Shown here in pieces: positions 40,643-50,326 of a DNA stretch of 56,622 bases. Where the stretch lies: assembly GCA_020634495.1 (NCBI GenBank), contig JACKBR010000031.1:1-56622 (forward strand). Direction: 5' to 3'. Within the stretch, counting starts at the first letter, position 1; every line of letters starts with the position of its first letter. Both the position numbers and the translations under genes were made by a program. Below the pieces are notes generated by a model, which did not search any database, was not told the origin of the DNA, and saw only the letters and a program-made list of their open reading frames with translations. The DNA is from Ardenticatenaceae bacterium. GTDB lineage: Bacteria > Chloroflexota > Anaerolineae > Promineifilales > Promineifilaceae.

Positions 40643-41731
40643 TTATTCCTCTGGCCTCAAAGAAATTTGAATTTCATCATCGTCCAGCCGGGTGACGGTA
40701 ACGTGTATTTCATCATTTTCTGAAAAGTTTTCTTCGAACCAATGATGCACCGGCGGGCTTAACACAATGCGGGCCATATCGTTGGGCAGCATCCGCCAAA
40801 CTGCACTGTCTTTGTCGTAAACACCATCGTAATAAATTGTCACCGGGCGGGTTTCGGTGCGGGAATTAATGGTGAAGAAAGGCCAATGAGCCGAGGTTAA
40901 ATTGATGAAACCCCGACGCAAATGCAGCGGTTTTATTCGAGAAACATGGGTAAAACCATCTTCTGGCTTGAGAACAACATTGAGGGAAGCGGCCGTTTCC
41001 TCGGCGACCTTACCACCCATCATTGGTTTTACCGTGCGTGCTTTGGGCTTTGCCTTGCGCTTACTGGTTGCCCGCCGCCCCGTCAGGAAATGAATCAAAG
41101 GCAGCAATTCGTCAATTTGGTCGCGCAGCACATCTGTAACGGCCAAACCCATCGCCGCCGCTTGTTCAGCGGGAATACGGCGGCTTAGATAAAATGGCGT
41201 TACCCATTTGTCTTCACTGTTCAGATAGCTGGCCTTGCTCATCGTCTCGGCCGACAGCTCTGGCGAAAGCGCCGTGATGCTATCTTTGAATAAATCCTGA
41301 TAATGTGCCTGCTCGCCGCTTTCGTCGTCTACCTGCATTTGCTGCAAACGGAGAGACCATTCAGCACCAAGTTCTGTGATGAGCCGGTGGGCCATCACGG
41401 GCTGGGCTTCGGCATTTTTCAGCGCTTTGGCCAACGCTTTTTTATCTGTGATGGCCAACTGCATTTCCAGGCTTAACGGCCGTGCGAAAAATGCCAGGTG
41501 TAAATCTTCTTCTGGGGCTTCAGCCGCCGAAATATAAACCGACCGGTTTGCCCGGCTAAGGCCAGCAAAGGGCAAATCCCCTTTGGCCTGGCGAGACAAA
41601 TTAGCGTGCAGTAAGTGCACAAATTGCTCTAGCTGATCAAGTGCGTAATTGATGGCGGTTTCTTCCCCCGCCCAACCAAACGCAGTAAACACAGGCATCG
41701 ACAAGCCCGTAAACGCTGTTTTTGATGACAT
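40643..41731 (-). CDS. Hypothetical protein
   Basis: A 362-residue soluble protein. A basic patch (RRATSKRKAKPKARTVKP, about 225-242) separates an N-terminal helical half from a C-terminal half that reads as beta-rich (TINSRTETRPVTIYYDGVYD, VTRLDDDEIQISLRPEE). GAGG precedes the ATG. The basic linker could bind nucleic acid. I do not recognise it. It is convergent with the FHA gene. Confidence 0.7.
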   Translation of the reverse strand: MSSKTAFTGLSMPVFTAFGWAGEETAINYALDQLEQFVHLLHANLSRQAKGDLPFAGLSRANRSVYISAAEAPEEDLHLAFFARPLSLEMQLAITDKKALAKALKNAEAQPVMAHRLITELGAEWSLRLQQMQVDDESGEQAHYQDLFKDSITALSPELSAETMSKASYLNSEDKWVTPFYLSRRIPAEQAAAMGLAVTDVLRDQIDELLPLIHFLTGRRATSKRKAKPKARTVKPMMGGKVAEETAASLNVVLKPEDGFTHVSRIKPLHLRRGFINLTSAHWPFFTINSRTETRPVTIYYDGVYDKDSAVWRMLPNDMARIVLSPPVHHWFEENFSENDEIHVTVTRLDDDEIQISLRPEE

Positions 41732-41963
41732 TGGTAATTCCTCGTATCTCTGTGAAATTCTCAGGCAAATTTGAGAGGCTAACTCTTATGTAAACTTCTG
41801 CTATTCCCCGCCGTTACCACATTTCCGCAAAAATTAGTGTGTTTGCCAATAAACGACTACCTGCGATGGATTGAAATGGGGATACGTAATTAAAGAGGAG
41901 TGTTTATTCCTGCTCCCACCTATTTATAGCCTACGTTTATTTCTTGTCAAATTTAGTGTGCTG

Positions 41964-42020
41964 CGTGAGGCGTGAAACGTGACTAAAAAAGCTCACGCTT
42001 CACGTTTCACACCTCACGAG
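41964..42020. repeat. GTGAAACGTGA-type inverted repeat
   Basis: GTGAGGCGTGAAACGTG and its mirror CACGTTTCACACCTCAC (one mismatch) flank an A6 stretch, in the 292-bp gap upstream of the hypothetical gene at 40643-41731 and downstream of 42024. The same core occurs inside the nested element at 28456-28647. Elsewhere in the gap I see no gene. Confidence 0.65.
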
Positions 42021-42023
42021 CTG

Positions 42024-43721
42024 TTATTTAATCCTGTAGCCCTGATGGTCATTGTTGAACAGCCAGGCAACGACGGAACCAATTTCAATGGTCTCTGGCA
42101 GGTAGGTTTTCATGGTGACGGACGAGGTGCCGCGAGTGTGCAGCATGTGCTGGGTGCGACGCATCCGCTCGAACCGATTTTGCCATATTTTGCAGTTAGA
42201 CGGCCGTAAATCCACCCACCCCTTTTGCGCCCAGGCATCCACACTTTCATCGCTCAAATCCACTTCATGGTAAATACTTTCAGGAATGTTTAGGCGCGGC
42301 CCACGAATAAGGGAACGGCCGTCTGGAGCCAAAATCGGTACGCCAATCGAAGTAATCTGGGTGCGCAGCAGCTCATTTTCCATGATAAAGCTGTACAGCG
42401 TCTCGGCAAGCTCTGTAGCAGAAGTTTCAAGAACATTGCGCAGCGTCTGGTAATTCAGCCGCAGCAGGTGCGCTTCATAAAGCAGCTTCGACAGCTCCGG
42501 CGGGCCAAGCTGCCCCAAAGCCACGCTGTGGCTCTGCGTTTCGGCCTCGATGCGGGCCAGCTTGTCCAGCGCCGTTTGGCGCAGCACCCCGGCGCGGAAG
42601 CTGGGATTGATGATGCTGCTGTCAATCCCGGCAATCACGTCATAGCCCGTGTTGCTGCCTTTAATTTCCAGCAGCGCCTGCTGGGCAATCTCTTCTGGCG
42701 TGACAAACTCCATCTGGTTGATGTGGGTGATCGCCTCGAATTCACCCCTGGCAAAAAAACCATTTTCGCCGGTATCCACGCCCGCCATAGACAATTTGCC
42801 GATGCGCTGATATTGGTTTTCATCGCCGCGCAGGGCAAGACGGCCGTTTAAACTTTGCACCTGGCTTTCATAGCGAAACTGGGGCATGCCCCGCACCTTC
42901 ACCGATTTGTAAGCTACCCGGCGATAGCCAATCATGGCCCCAGGCTTTAGCTCTTTTACCAGCGGGCCGTTGGGCGTGCGGGCCATCAAAAACATCAGGC
43001 CGGTGTGGGCAAAGGCAACGGCCGTTTTGCTCATCAATTTGGCGCTGGGGCGGTCTTCGCTGTGCGTGTAGGGAATGTTTAACCCCATGCCCCCCGTGCC
43101 GGTGGTGCCAATTTTCAGGTAAAGCCGGGTGCCCACTTCGCGCATTGCCTTGTGGATCATTTGCACGTGACGAATGAGCTGCGGCAGCGATTGAGAAATG
43201 AGCAGCGTGCTCACATTTTGCTCCAGCGATTTGCCCAAAGCGTCCAATCCTTCCAAATCCTGATGGTCAACAATCTGGCGCAGCTGCTGCAAAATGTCGT
43301 AGGTTTGCTGGCTCAGGCTTTCCACATCCTGGTAGCTGATGGCTGTGGCGGTGTTGATGCTGTCTACAATGACATCGGGTTTGTGCTGCTGGATGAGCTG
43401 AACGAGGGCGGAACGGCCGTAAGCCTCATCCAACGTGCCAAACAGATCAGAATACAGCATGTCCCGGTTAGGGCGACTTTGCAGCAAACGGCGGCGGCGT
43501 TCCAGGCTAAACACATCCCGCACAAACACATCGCCCCAGGCCCCAACAAACTCAATTTGAGGAAATTCTTTGCGCACTTCGTACAAAAATTCGCGGACTT
43601 CACCCCGGAACAAACTGGCAACGACGATACGGTCTGGCTCCATGGCCCGCGCCACCGTACGCACGATTTGCGAACCAACCAGGCCAGAACCTCCCAATAC
43701 TAAAAAGCAGCGGTCAGACAT
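42024..43721 (-). CDS. Large NAD(P)-binding protein, epimerase/dehydratase-like N-terminus
   Basis: The 565-residue protein starts with a Rossmann motif CFLVLGGSGLVGSQIV (residues 5-20), like extended SDR or saccharopine-dehydrogenase-type proteins. A later KIGTTGTGGMGLNIPYTHSEDRPS (about 210-233) may belong to the active site. The C-terminal 250 residues do not fit a known domain that I recall. The size is well above ordinary extended SDRs (300-350). A role as a dehydrogenase is only inferred. Confidence 0.65.
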   Translation of the reverse strand: MSDRCFLVLGGSGLVGSQIVRTVARAMEPDRIVVASLFRGEVREFLYEVRKEFPQIEFVGAWGDVFVRDVFSLERRRRLLQSRPNRDMLYSDLFGTLDEAYGRSALVQLIQQHKPDVIVDSINTATAISYQDVESLSQQTYDILQQLRQIVDHQDLEGLDALGKSLEQNVSTLLISQSLPQLIRHVQMIHKAMREVGTRLYLKIGTTGTGGMGLNIPYTHSEDRPSAKLMSKTAVAFAHTGLMFLMARTPNGPLVKELKPGAMIGYRRVAYKSVKVRGMPQFRYESQVQSLNGRLALRGDENQYQRIGKLSMAGVDTGENGFFARGEFEAITHINQMEFVTPEEIAQQALLEIKGSNTGYDVIAGIDSSIINPSFRAGVLRQTALDKLARIEAETQSHSVALGQLGPPELSKLLYEAHLLRLNYQTLRNVLETSATELAETLYSFIMENELLRTQITSIGVPILAPDGRSLIRGPRLNIPESIYHEVDLSDESVDAWAQKGWVDLRPSNCKIWQNRFERMRRTQHMLHTRGTSSVTMKTYLPETIEIGSVVAWLFNNDHQGYRIK

Positions 43722-43838
43722 AAAACCTCCAAACAGAAATAGTGGAATTGTGGATTGTTGTTAGTATACCGCTCTTTTTAAAAATTACGTTTGCCTGGCA
43801 ATGGGAAGTTTTGCTAATGGCTGATGGCTTTGTGATTT

Positions 43839-43900
43839 AGGACTGGCAGTCCTGGGTGTCTGGCTATTGCAACCTGTTCAGGTTTAGGACTGCCAGTCCT
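43839..43900. repeat. Paired AGGACTGGCAGTCCT repeats
   Basis: AGGACTGGCAGTCCT at 43839-43853 and AGGACTGCCAGTCCT at 43886-43900 face each other in the 190-bp gap upstream of the gene ending at 42024 and downstream of the thiolase gene. The same pair brackets the element at 28456-28647. Confidence 0.75.
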
Positions 43901-43913
43901 TCTTGTCAAACAA

Positions 43914-45149
43914 CTATTCCAACTCAATGGCCAGGGCCACCGCTTCGCCACCGCCCAGGCAAAGCGAGGCAATGCCCCGTTTGAGGCTGCGCTGCTGCAA
44001 GGCGTGGATGAGCGTCACCAAAATGCGCGCACCGCTGGCCCCAATGGGATGCCCCAGAGCGATGGCACCGCCGTTTACGTTTACCTTTTCCCAATCCCAG
44101 CTGTACCCTTTTTGCACCAGCTCTACGCCGTTGGCCAGCACCTGGGCGGCAAACGCCTCGTTTAGCTCGAACAAATCAACATCGTCCATGGCCCAGCCGA
44201 TTTTGTCCAGCAGGCGCGGGATGGCCCGGGCGGGCGCGGCAAAGAGCCATTTGGGTTCAACGGCAAAATGGGTGTAGCCCACGATTCGAGCCAGCGGGGC
44301 TGCGCCTTGCTGTTCGGCGACAGCGCGATTGGTCACCACCACAGCCGCTCCGCCATCGTTGAGGCCGGGAGCATTGCCAGCCGTTACCTGGCCATCTTTC
44401 TCAAAGGCGGGGGGCAGCTTGGCCAGCCCATCGACGCTGGTTTGCATCTCGTAGCTGCCGTTGGTGAAGGTGGCCCGGATGGGTTCGTCTTTATCGACCA
44501 GGATGCTGCCTTTACGGCTTTTTATTTCAACGGGAACAATTTCGGTTTGGAAACGGCCGTTTGCCGTGGCTTCGGCTGCTTTTTCATGGCTGTGGTAGGC
44601 AAATTCATCCATTTCCTGCCGCGTCACTTCGTACTGCTTGGCGATAAATTCAGCGGCGTTGCCCATGGCCCAATCTTCAAAGGCGCACCACAAACCATCG
44701 CGCAGCAGGGAATCTTGCAGCTCGCTGTGGCCAAAGCGCAGCCCCTGGCGTGCGCGTGGCACCAGGTATGGCGCGTTGGACATGCTTTCCATGCCGCCAG
44801 CCACAAACACGTCTGCTTCTCCAGCAACAATTGCGTTGGCCGCCATCATCACTGCCTTCAGGCCAGAGCCGCACGCTTTGTTCACCGCGACAGCGCCCAC
44901 ATTGTTGGGCAAACCACCACCCAAAGCGGCATGGCGGGCCGCTGCCTGCCCGGTGCCTGCCGGAACCACCTGGCCCATAATCACTTCATACACCGCTGCC
45001 GGATCCATTCCTGACCGGGAAACGGCCGCTTTCACCGCAACGGCTCCTAAATCTGACGCTGTTTGGCCCAACAACGCGCCGGAAAATTTCCCCGTTGGCG
45101 TTCTGGCCGCCCCTACAATCACAACATCTTGATTACTTTTTTCACTCAT
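43914..45149 (-). CDS. Acetyl-CoA acetyltransferase (thiolase)
   Basis: A 411-residue biosynthetic-type thiolase, which condenses two acetyl-CoA or cleaves acetoacetyl-CoA. Nucleophilic Cys93 is in NKACGSGLKAV, the active-site His in GGAIALGHPIGASGARI, and the second Cys in SLCLGGGEAVA. The loop motif NEAFAAQ is present. GAGGAG lies about 12 nt before the ATG. It stands alone; partners for acetoacetate or polyhydroxybutyrate metabolism are not in the window. Confidence 0.94.
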   Translation of the reverse strand: MSEKSNQDVVIVGAARTPTGKFSGALLGQTASDLGAVAVKAAVSRSGMDPAAVYEVIMGQVVPAGTGQAAARHAALGGGLPNNVGAVAVNKACGSGLKAVMMAANAIVAGEADVFVAGGMESMSNAPYLVPRARQGLRFGHSELQDSLLRDGLWCAFEDWAMGNAAEFIAKQYEVTRQEMDEFAYHSHEKAAEATANGRFQTEIVPVEIKSRKGSILVDKDEPIRATFTNGSYEMQTSVDGLAKLPPAFEKDGQVTAGNAPGLNDGGAAVVVTNRAVAEQQGAAPLARIVGYTHFAVEPKWLFAAPARAIPRLLDKIGWAMDDVDLFELNEAFAAQVLANGVELVQKGYSWDWEKVNVNGGAIALGHPIGASGARILVTLIHALQQRSLKRGIASLCLGGGEAVALAIELE

Positions 45150-45471
45150 TTGAATTCACGCTCCTCAGTGGGTGAGAATTAGCTTTTGTTTAATAGCTGT
45201 ATTGTACATGATCGGAGTTGCAATTGGGGAACGGCCGTGCCGCAAAGCGCAAAACTCAGAGCTTTTTGATGCCGAACCCAGCGGAATACCAATGATGCAA
45301 ATCAAAAAACTATGCAGCAAAAACTCCCGGAGTTGTGAAGCTACCAACCATTGAATATACTGGGGTCAGCTTCTTTCGTTGCCTAAGTGCAGAACAAAAA
45401 GTCCTTTATACACAATAATCTATTGTGGGCGCATCGCTTGATAAATGGACAGGACACAATTGGAGGTACAA
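45150..45471. other. Divergent intergenic region between thiolase and beta-lactamase-like genes
   Basis: The 322-bp region holds no convincing gene; a 60-codon frame at 45172-45354 has no ribosome-binding site. One palindrome copy is at about 45235. CACAATA-ATC-TATTGTG (45411-45427), a perfect 7-3-7 inverted repeat, lies 45 bp before the beta-lactamase-like start and is a plausible operator for it. The right side marks the start of the motif-free stretch. Confidence 0.5.
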
Positions 45472-46794
45472 ATGCAAAAGGATAATCGCTTGACACAAGA
45501 AATAGATAATCTTGTGCAGGGAACATACTCCCCAAACGAGCCTGGAGCAGCGGTAATTGTAGTAAAAAACGGCGAAATTATTTATCGCCAGGGCCAGGGT
45601 ATGGCAAATGTTGAGTTGGGAGTACCAATTGACCCAGATATGGTTTTCCGCCTGGCTTCCATCACCAAACAGTTTACTGCTGTGGCCATACTCATATTAG
45701 CAGAACAAGCCAAGCTAGCTGTTGATGACCCCATTACAAAATATCTGCCCGACTACCCAACACATGATCACCTGATTACGATTCGGCATCTCCTGACGCA
45801 TACTTCAGGAATCATGAATTGTACAGAGATGCCTGAATTTCTGTCATTGCAGCGAAAAGATTTAAGCGTTCCAGAATTAATTGACTCCTTCAAGCATCAA
45901 CCAATGCAATTTGCTCCCGGAAAACGCTGGTCATACAGTAATTCAGGCTATATTCTGTTGGGGGCAATTATTGAAAAAATATCTGGGCAAACTTATGAAG
46001 AGTTCATTCGAGAGAGCATCTTCACCCCCCTAGGGATGAAAGATTCTTCCTATGACACGCCGCTTAAAATTATGCCACGCCGTGTGGCTGGTTACGACAA
46101 AGGGCCAGATGGATACACAAACAGCGCTTACTTAAGTATGACACAGCCATATGCGGCTGGCTCATTGGCCTCTACTGTGGACGATTTAGCTATCTGGGAT
46201 GCAGCACTCTACACAGATAAACTACTCAAGCGCGAAACGCTTAAGCAAGCTTTCACTCCCTTTCAGCTGGCCGATGGGTCTTTAACTATGTACGGTTTTG
46301 GCTGGAGGCTCTCAGAATATGAAGGCCATCAGATGATTCAGCATAGTGGGGGTATTAACGGTTTTAGAACTCATGCGCTTCGAATGCCTGAAGATCGTGT
46401 TTTTGTAGCCGTTCTATCCAATAACACAGAAAAAGACCCAGAGATTTTAAGTTTCAAAATTTCCGCAATTACTATCGGGCATCCTTATCAAGAACCCATC
46501 CCAATCGAACTGGATATTGAAGTTTTGAGCAAGTTTGCTGGTGTATATCAAATCAACGACGCAGAAGAACGGCACATAATCCTAGAAGATAATCGATTGT
46601 ATTCACAACGTGGAGAAGGTGCGCGCATGGAGATTGTACCTTTTGCAGATAAGAAATTTTTCTTCAAAAATTTCTCAATCACTCACCTTAACTTTGTTAG
46701 TGGCGAGAATGGAGAAATCAACGCGGTAGAACTGCAACAAATGCATTCAGGAAATACCGAATTAGCGCTGAGAAAGGACACGAAGACAAAGTAA
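45472..46794 (+). CDS. Beta-lactamase-family serine hydrolase
   Basis: A 440-residue class C beta-lactamase/DD-peptidase-fold protein: SxxK in LASITKQF (about 62-69), YxN in WSYSNSGY (about 154-161), and a HSGG at the third-motif position (about 303). Most such proteins are not true beta-lactamases, and here no signal peptide is seen, so it may be cytoplasmic. A C-terminal domain (about 345-440) resembles the beta-barrel of related esterases. GGAGG precedes ATG 45472. Codon and base use are AT-richer than in neighbours and no ACGGCCGT copy is present, which suggests transfer. Confidence 0.88.
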   Translation: MQKDNRLTQEIDNLVQGTYSPNEPGAAVIVVKNGEIIYRQGQGMANVELGVPIDPDMVFRLASITKQFTAVAILILAEQAKLAVDDPITKYLPDYPTHDHLITIRHLLTHTSGIMNCTEMPEFLSLQRKDLSVPELIDSFKHQPMQFAPGKRWSYSNSGYILLGAIIEKISGQTYEEFIRESIFTPLGMKDSSYDTPLKIMPRRVAGYDKGPDGYTNSAYLSMTQPYAAGSLASTVDDLAIWDAALYTDKLLKRETLKQAFTPFQLADGSLTMYGFGWRLSEYEGHQMIQHSGGINGFRTHALRMPEDRVFVAVLSNNTEKDPEILSFKISAITIGHPYQEPIPIELDIEVLSKFAGVYQINDAEERHIILEDNRLYSQRGEGARMEIVPFADKKFFFKNFSITHLNFVSGENGEINAVELQQMHSGNTELALRKDTKTK

Positions 46795-46901
46795 GTTCTA
46801 TGTGCCCAACAAATAGGTTATTCGTTTTCTCGCAAACAGGTTACGCAGGCGTTAGAATTGGACTGTATCACTAACCGCAAAATTCTTAGAGAAAGAAGAG
46901 C

Positions 46902-47243
46902 ATGGCAAAGTATCTAATTTCATTTCCCAGTGCTGCAATGAATGTACCCGGCGACGAGTTGGAGGCGGTGGGGCAAGACGCTCGTGCCGTGATACGCGAG
47001 GCGAAGGCAGCGGGCGTCTACGTTTTTGGTGGGGGTATTGATGAAACAGTCCCGCCGGTTCTCGTTTCGGCCAGTGGCTCAGCGGCTGAGGGAGGCTACC
47101 CGTGGGCACCCCCGCTCAATGGTGGCTTCACTGTCCTTGAGCTGCCTTCAAGGGAGGAGGCCATCGCCTGGGCCGCACGTCTCGCCAAAGCGTGTCGCTG
47201 CGATCAGGAGCTTCGCGTATTCGGGTTTGACTCAGAGTCGTGA
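46902..47243 (+). CDS. YCII-related domain protein
   Basis: The 113-residue protein resembles YCII/DGPF family proteins: MAKYLISFPSAAM, GVYVFGGGID, and FTVLELPSREEAIAWAARLAKAC near the end. Such proteins are small dimeric ferredoxin-like folds of uncertain activity. The gene is GC-richer than the beta-lactamase gene before it, so the pair need not share an origin. GAAGAG precedes the ATG. No palindrome copy lies within it. Confidence 0.7.
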   Translation: MAKYLISFPSAAMNVPGDELEAVGQDARAVIREAKAAGVYVFGGGIDETVPPVLVSASGSAAEGGYPWAPPLNGGFTVLELPSREEAIAWAARLAKACRCDQELRVFGFDSES

Positions 47244-47281
47244 GGTATGATGTTGAGGTTTGTTACCAATCTTAAATTTGC

Positions 47282-47324
47282 AACTAAAAAGCGCACGGCC
47301 GTTTCACCGTGCGCTTTTTTAGTT
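47282..47324. terminator. Bidirectional terminator with a palindrome in its stem
   Basis: AACTAAAAAGCGCACGG pairs with CCGTGCGCTTTTTTAGTT around a short loop. The ACGGCCGT copy (47295-47302) bridges arm and loop. It can end both the YCII gene and proA. Confidence 0.88.
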
Positions 47325-47345
47325 CACCAAATTAGGAGCCAAGGG

Positions 47346-48608
47346 TTACGGCCGTATATGCCCATCCCCAATGCACACCCACTTGTAAGTTGTCAATTCC
47401 TCTAGCCCCATGGGGCCGCGTGCGTGCAGCTTTTGCGTGCTTACCGCCACCTCTGCGCCCAGGCCAAACTGCCCGCCATCGTTAAAGCGCGTGCTGGCAT
47501 TCACAAAAACGGCCGAACTATTCACCTCGTTCACAAATTTGGTGGCGTTGTGCCAGTTGTTCGTCAGGATGCTGTCGCTGTGGTCCATGCTGTGGGCGTC
47601 GATGTGGTCAATCGCCTCGTCCAGCTCCATGATTTTCACGCCCAGAATCAGGCTCATCCATTCCGTGCTAAAGTCGTCTGGCCCGGCGGGCACCACTTTG
47701 GCCCCGTGCCCATTTTGGCTCAATATTTCCAGAGCGCGGCCAGCGGGACGCAGCTCCACCTTGTTTTGGGCCATCCGTTCCGCCATCTTGGGCAAAAACG
47801 CTTCGGCAACGGCGGGATGCACCAGCACGGTGTCCAGCGCGTTGCAAACGCTGGGCCGCTGCACTTTGGCGTTTTCCACAATGTCCACCGCCCTGTCCAA
47901 ATCGGCGCTCTCATCCACAAAAACGTGGCAAATGCCAATGCCCCCGGTAATGACGGGGATGGTGGCTTGCTCACGGCAGAGGCGGTGCAGGCCAGCCCCG
48001 CCACGGGGAATGAGCATGTCGATATATTTGTCCAGGCGCATCATCTCCGCCACCAGGGCGCGATCGGGATTGTCAATGTACTGTACGGCCGTACTCGGCA
48101 AGCCCACCTTCTCCAACGCACCTTGAATCACATTCACCAGCGCCAGATTACTGCGCAGCGTCTCGCTGCCGCCGCGCATGATGGCCGCGTTGCCCGTCTT
48201 CAGGCACAGCGTGGCAATGTCGATGGTGACGTTGGGGCGGGCTTCATAAATGACGCCCAGCACGCCCACCGGAATGCGTCGGCGACTGAGGCGCAGGCCA
48301 TTGGGCAGCACCCGGCTGTCAAACTCGCTGCCAACCGGATCGGGTAAGCCAACCACGCTGCGCGTATCTGCCGCCAGCCCAGCCATGCGTGCCTTGGTCA
48401 ACAGCAACCGATCCAGCAAGCCATCGCTGAGTCCTTTTTTACGGCCGTCTGCAATATCCAACTCGTTTTGGGCCAGCACCGTCTCAGTCTGAGCCTCCAG
48501 TTCATCGGCAATCGCCAAAAGCGCCCGATTTTTCTCATCCGTTGTCAGCGTGGCCAAGACCCGCCCCGCTGCTTTGGCCGCTTTTCCCATGGTTATTAAA
48601 TCAGACAT
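47346..48608 (-). CDS. proA: Glutamate-5-semialdehyde dehydrogenase
   Basis: ProA reduces gamma-glutamyl phosphate to the semialdehyde in proline synthesis. The 420-residue protein shows the family motifs [35 protein letters not shown], and the catalytic Cys in [12 protein letters not shown] (about 252-263). The C-terminus holds [18 protein letters not shown]. It lies immediately downstream of proB, with a 90-bp gap holding a hairpin. Confidence 0.96.
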   Translation of the reverse strand: MSDLITMGKAAKAAGRVLATLTTDEKNRALLAIADELEAQTETVLAQNELDIADGRKKGLSDGLLDRLLLTKARMAGLAADTRSVVGLPDPVGSEFDSRVLPNGLRLSRRRIPVGVLGVIYEARPNVTIDIATLCLKTGNAAIMRGGSETLRSNLALVNVIQGALEKVGLPSTAVQYIDNPDRALVAEMMRLDKYIDMLIPRGGAGLHRLCREQATIPVITGGIGICHVFVDESADLDRAVDIVENAKVQRPSVCNALDTVLVHPAVAEAFLPKMAERMAQNKVELRPAGRALEILSQNGHGAKVVPAGPDDFSTEWMSLILGVKIMELDEAIDHIDAHSMDHSDSILTNNWHNATKFVNEVNSSAVFVNASTRFNDGGQFGLGAEVAVSTQKLHARGPMGLEELTTYKWVCIGDGHIRP

Positions 48609-48628
48609 ACGTTTCTCCCTTCAGTTAA

Positions 48629-48681
48629 AGAGACTAGAGATTGGAGATTGGGGAATAAAAAATCTCCAATCTCCAGTCTCT
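48629..48681 (-). other. 21-bp near-perfect hairpin between proB and proA
   Basis: AGAGACTAGAGATTGGAGAT and its complement (one mismatch in 21 bp) lie within the proB-proA gap. The core GAGATTGGAGATTGGAG recurs in the terminator after fba. It could protect or attenuate the transcript between the two genes. Confidence 0.7.
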
Positions 48682-48697
48682 AATCTCCATCTTCAAC

Positions 48698-49798
48698 TTA
48701 CAACAAAATCAAATCGTTCCGATGGACGACAACCGGCCCATACCCATACCCCAGCTTCTCTTCAATCTGGTCGGATTGCAGTCCGGCAATTTGGTGCAAA
48801 TCATTGCTGGCATAGCGAGCAATGCCACGAGCCAATTCTTTCTTATCTGGCCCTTCGATGCAAATTGTCTCGCCTCGCTCAAACGACCCATTAATGGCAA
48901 TAATACCGGCAGGCAGCAGGGAACGGCCGTTTTCCAACAAAGCCTGCGCCGCCCCTTCATCAATCACCACACATCCCTTTGGCTTGCGCCCGGCAAAAAT
49001 CCAGCGCTTGCGGTTTTCCAAAGGATTTTCCAAGGCAGGAAAGCGCGTTCCCACCGATTCGCCGCTGGTGATGCGGGCAATGACATTGGGCGCGCTCCCA
49101 GCCGCAATGACCACATCAGCGCCAGCCCGCCGAGCCACATCAGCCGCCTGCAATTTGGTAGACATTCCGCCCACGCCCAGGCCGCTCACGCTGCCTCCGG
49201 CTAACGCTTTTACCGTTTCATCAATTTTGTTCACTTCGGGGATTAGTTGCGCGTCTGGGTTGGTACGTGGATCGGCCGTAAACAAGCCTGGCTGGTCGGT
49301 CAGCAGCAGCAGCAAATCTGCCTCGGCCAGGGTAGAAACCAGCGCAGACAAATTATCGTTGTCACCCACCTTAATTTCCTCAGTGGCCACAGCGTCATTT
49401 TCATTAATGACGGGCACAATGCGATTATCCAATAATGTTTGCAGCGTATCGCGAGCATTTAAATATCGCTTGCGGTTGGTAACATCTGCCCGCGTCAGCA
49501 AAATTTGCCCCACGTGAATACCAAAAATCTCAAAATACCGCTCCCACATCTGCATCAACCGGCTTTGCCCCACGGCGGCAAACATCTGCTTGTTGGCTAC
49601 CGTATTGGGAATGTCGGGAAAACCCAGCCGGTGGCGACCCACAGCAATTGCCCCAGAAGTGCAAATGATAATATCCTTGCCCTGGCGATACAGCGCAGCA
49701 CATTGCCGCACCAGCTCCACCATATGCGGATGATCGAGCTGAGGCGTCCCGCCTGTCAGTACGCTGGTTCCTAATTTGACAACGATTCGCTGATACAT
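48698..49798 (-). CDS. proB: Glutamate 5-kinase
   Basis: ProB phosphorylates glutamate, the first step of proline synthesis, and is the usual target of proline feedback. The 366-residue protein has the amino-acid-kinase domain ([45 protein letters not shown]) and a C-terminal PUA domain (from about residue 275: [24 protein letters not shown]). ATG 49798 follows AGGAG. A longer frame to 50005 has no support. Together with proA it forms the proline biosynthesis unit, while ProDH at 10.6 kb would degrade proline. Confidence 0.96.
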   Translation of the reverse strand: MYQRIVVKLGTSVLTGGTPQLDHPHMVELVRQCAALYRQGKDIIICTSGAIAVGRHRLGFPDIPNTVANKQMFAAVGQSRLMQMWERYFEIFGIHVGQILLTRADVTNRKRYLNARDTLQTLLDNRIVPVINENDAVATEEIKVGDNDNLSALVSTLAEADLLLLLTDQPGLFTADPRTNPDAQLIPEVNKIDETVKALAGGSVSGLGVGGMSTKLQAADVARRAGADVVIAAGSAPNVIARITSGESVGTRFPALENPLENRKRWIFAGRKPKGCVVIDEGAAQALLENGRSLLPAGIIAINGSFERGETICIEGPDKKELARGIARYASNDLHQIAGLQSDQIEEKLGYGYGPVVVHRNDLILL

Positions 49799-50326
49799 AA
49801 CACTCCTGTTTTCGGGTCGCTGCCGGGGCTGTTTGATGACAGCGCGTGGTTTTAGTTGTAATTCGGCCGTTTCTGTTTGGCTAAGCATCCTATTTCCGCT
49901 GGCTTCCTTGAATGGTGATGATACGTTACGGTACCGATCATTCCTTACACAGGCGATTACGCACACTGGAAAAGCGCCGTGCAGTTTACAAAGTTGCGCC
50001 GCCATCAGGCAACCATAAAATCTGCCAAACTGTTTGCCGAGGAAGCTTGTAACAAAACGATACTAAAAAGAGTAGCATTTTAGGCAATAATCGGCATACT
50101 TATATTGTTTTATAACATGGATTTAGCTGTTTGGAGTAAATCACAAAACGCGGCTTAAAAACCTGAGCACAACCTGTGATTTAATTTCAGTAGAACAATA
50201 GCTCAAATAACAAGAACGCACGCTTAACACCATGAATGAAAATTAGCAGATTGCGCAGAGTTACCGGAATTTTCTCTGCGTTCTCCGCGTTCTCTGCGGT
50301 TAAATAATTTTGAAGGAGAGTTTTAT
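49799..50326. other. Intergenic region between proB and fba
   Basis: The 528 bp between the divergent proB and fba genes holds no supported gene. The left part (49799-50040) is of ordinary composition and contains a non-functional extension of the proB frame. The middle (50040-50220) is AT-rich, suitable for promoters, but no clear -35/-10 pair was found. The right part (50222-50320) is the repeat described separately. Confidence 0.6.
50222..50320. repeat. Copy of the fabI-type intergenic repeat upstream of fba
   Basis: Read towards fba, it shows CTTAACACCATGAATGAAAA, then TTTTCTCTGCGTTCTCCGCG, TCTCTGCGGTTAAATAATTT and GAAGGAGAG, the same order as the unit before fabI read towards fabI. The unit thus carries the ribosome-binding site of fba, as it does for fabI. 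Confidence 0.85.

Noticed and set aside
45172..45354. 60-codon plus-strand frame between thiolase and beta-lactamase-like gene
   Set aside because: No ribosome-binding site, overlaps the probable thiolase promoter region, and lacks protein-like composition. A membrane-like start is not enough.
45472..46794. A true antibiotic-resistance beta-lactamase
   Set aside because: The fold motifs fit the broad serine hydrolase family, but there is no signal peptide and the third motif is HSGG rather than KTG, so resistance is not supported.
49799..50005. 69-residue N-terminal extension of proB
   Set aside because: ProB proteins begin near the kinase motif; AGGAG sits before ATG 49798, and the extension looks non-coding.
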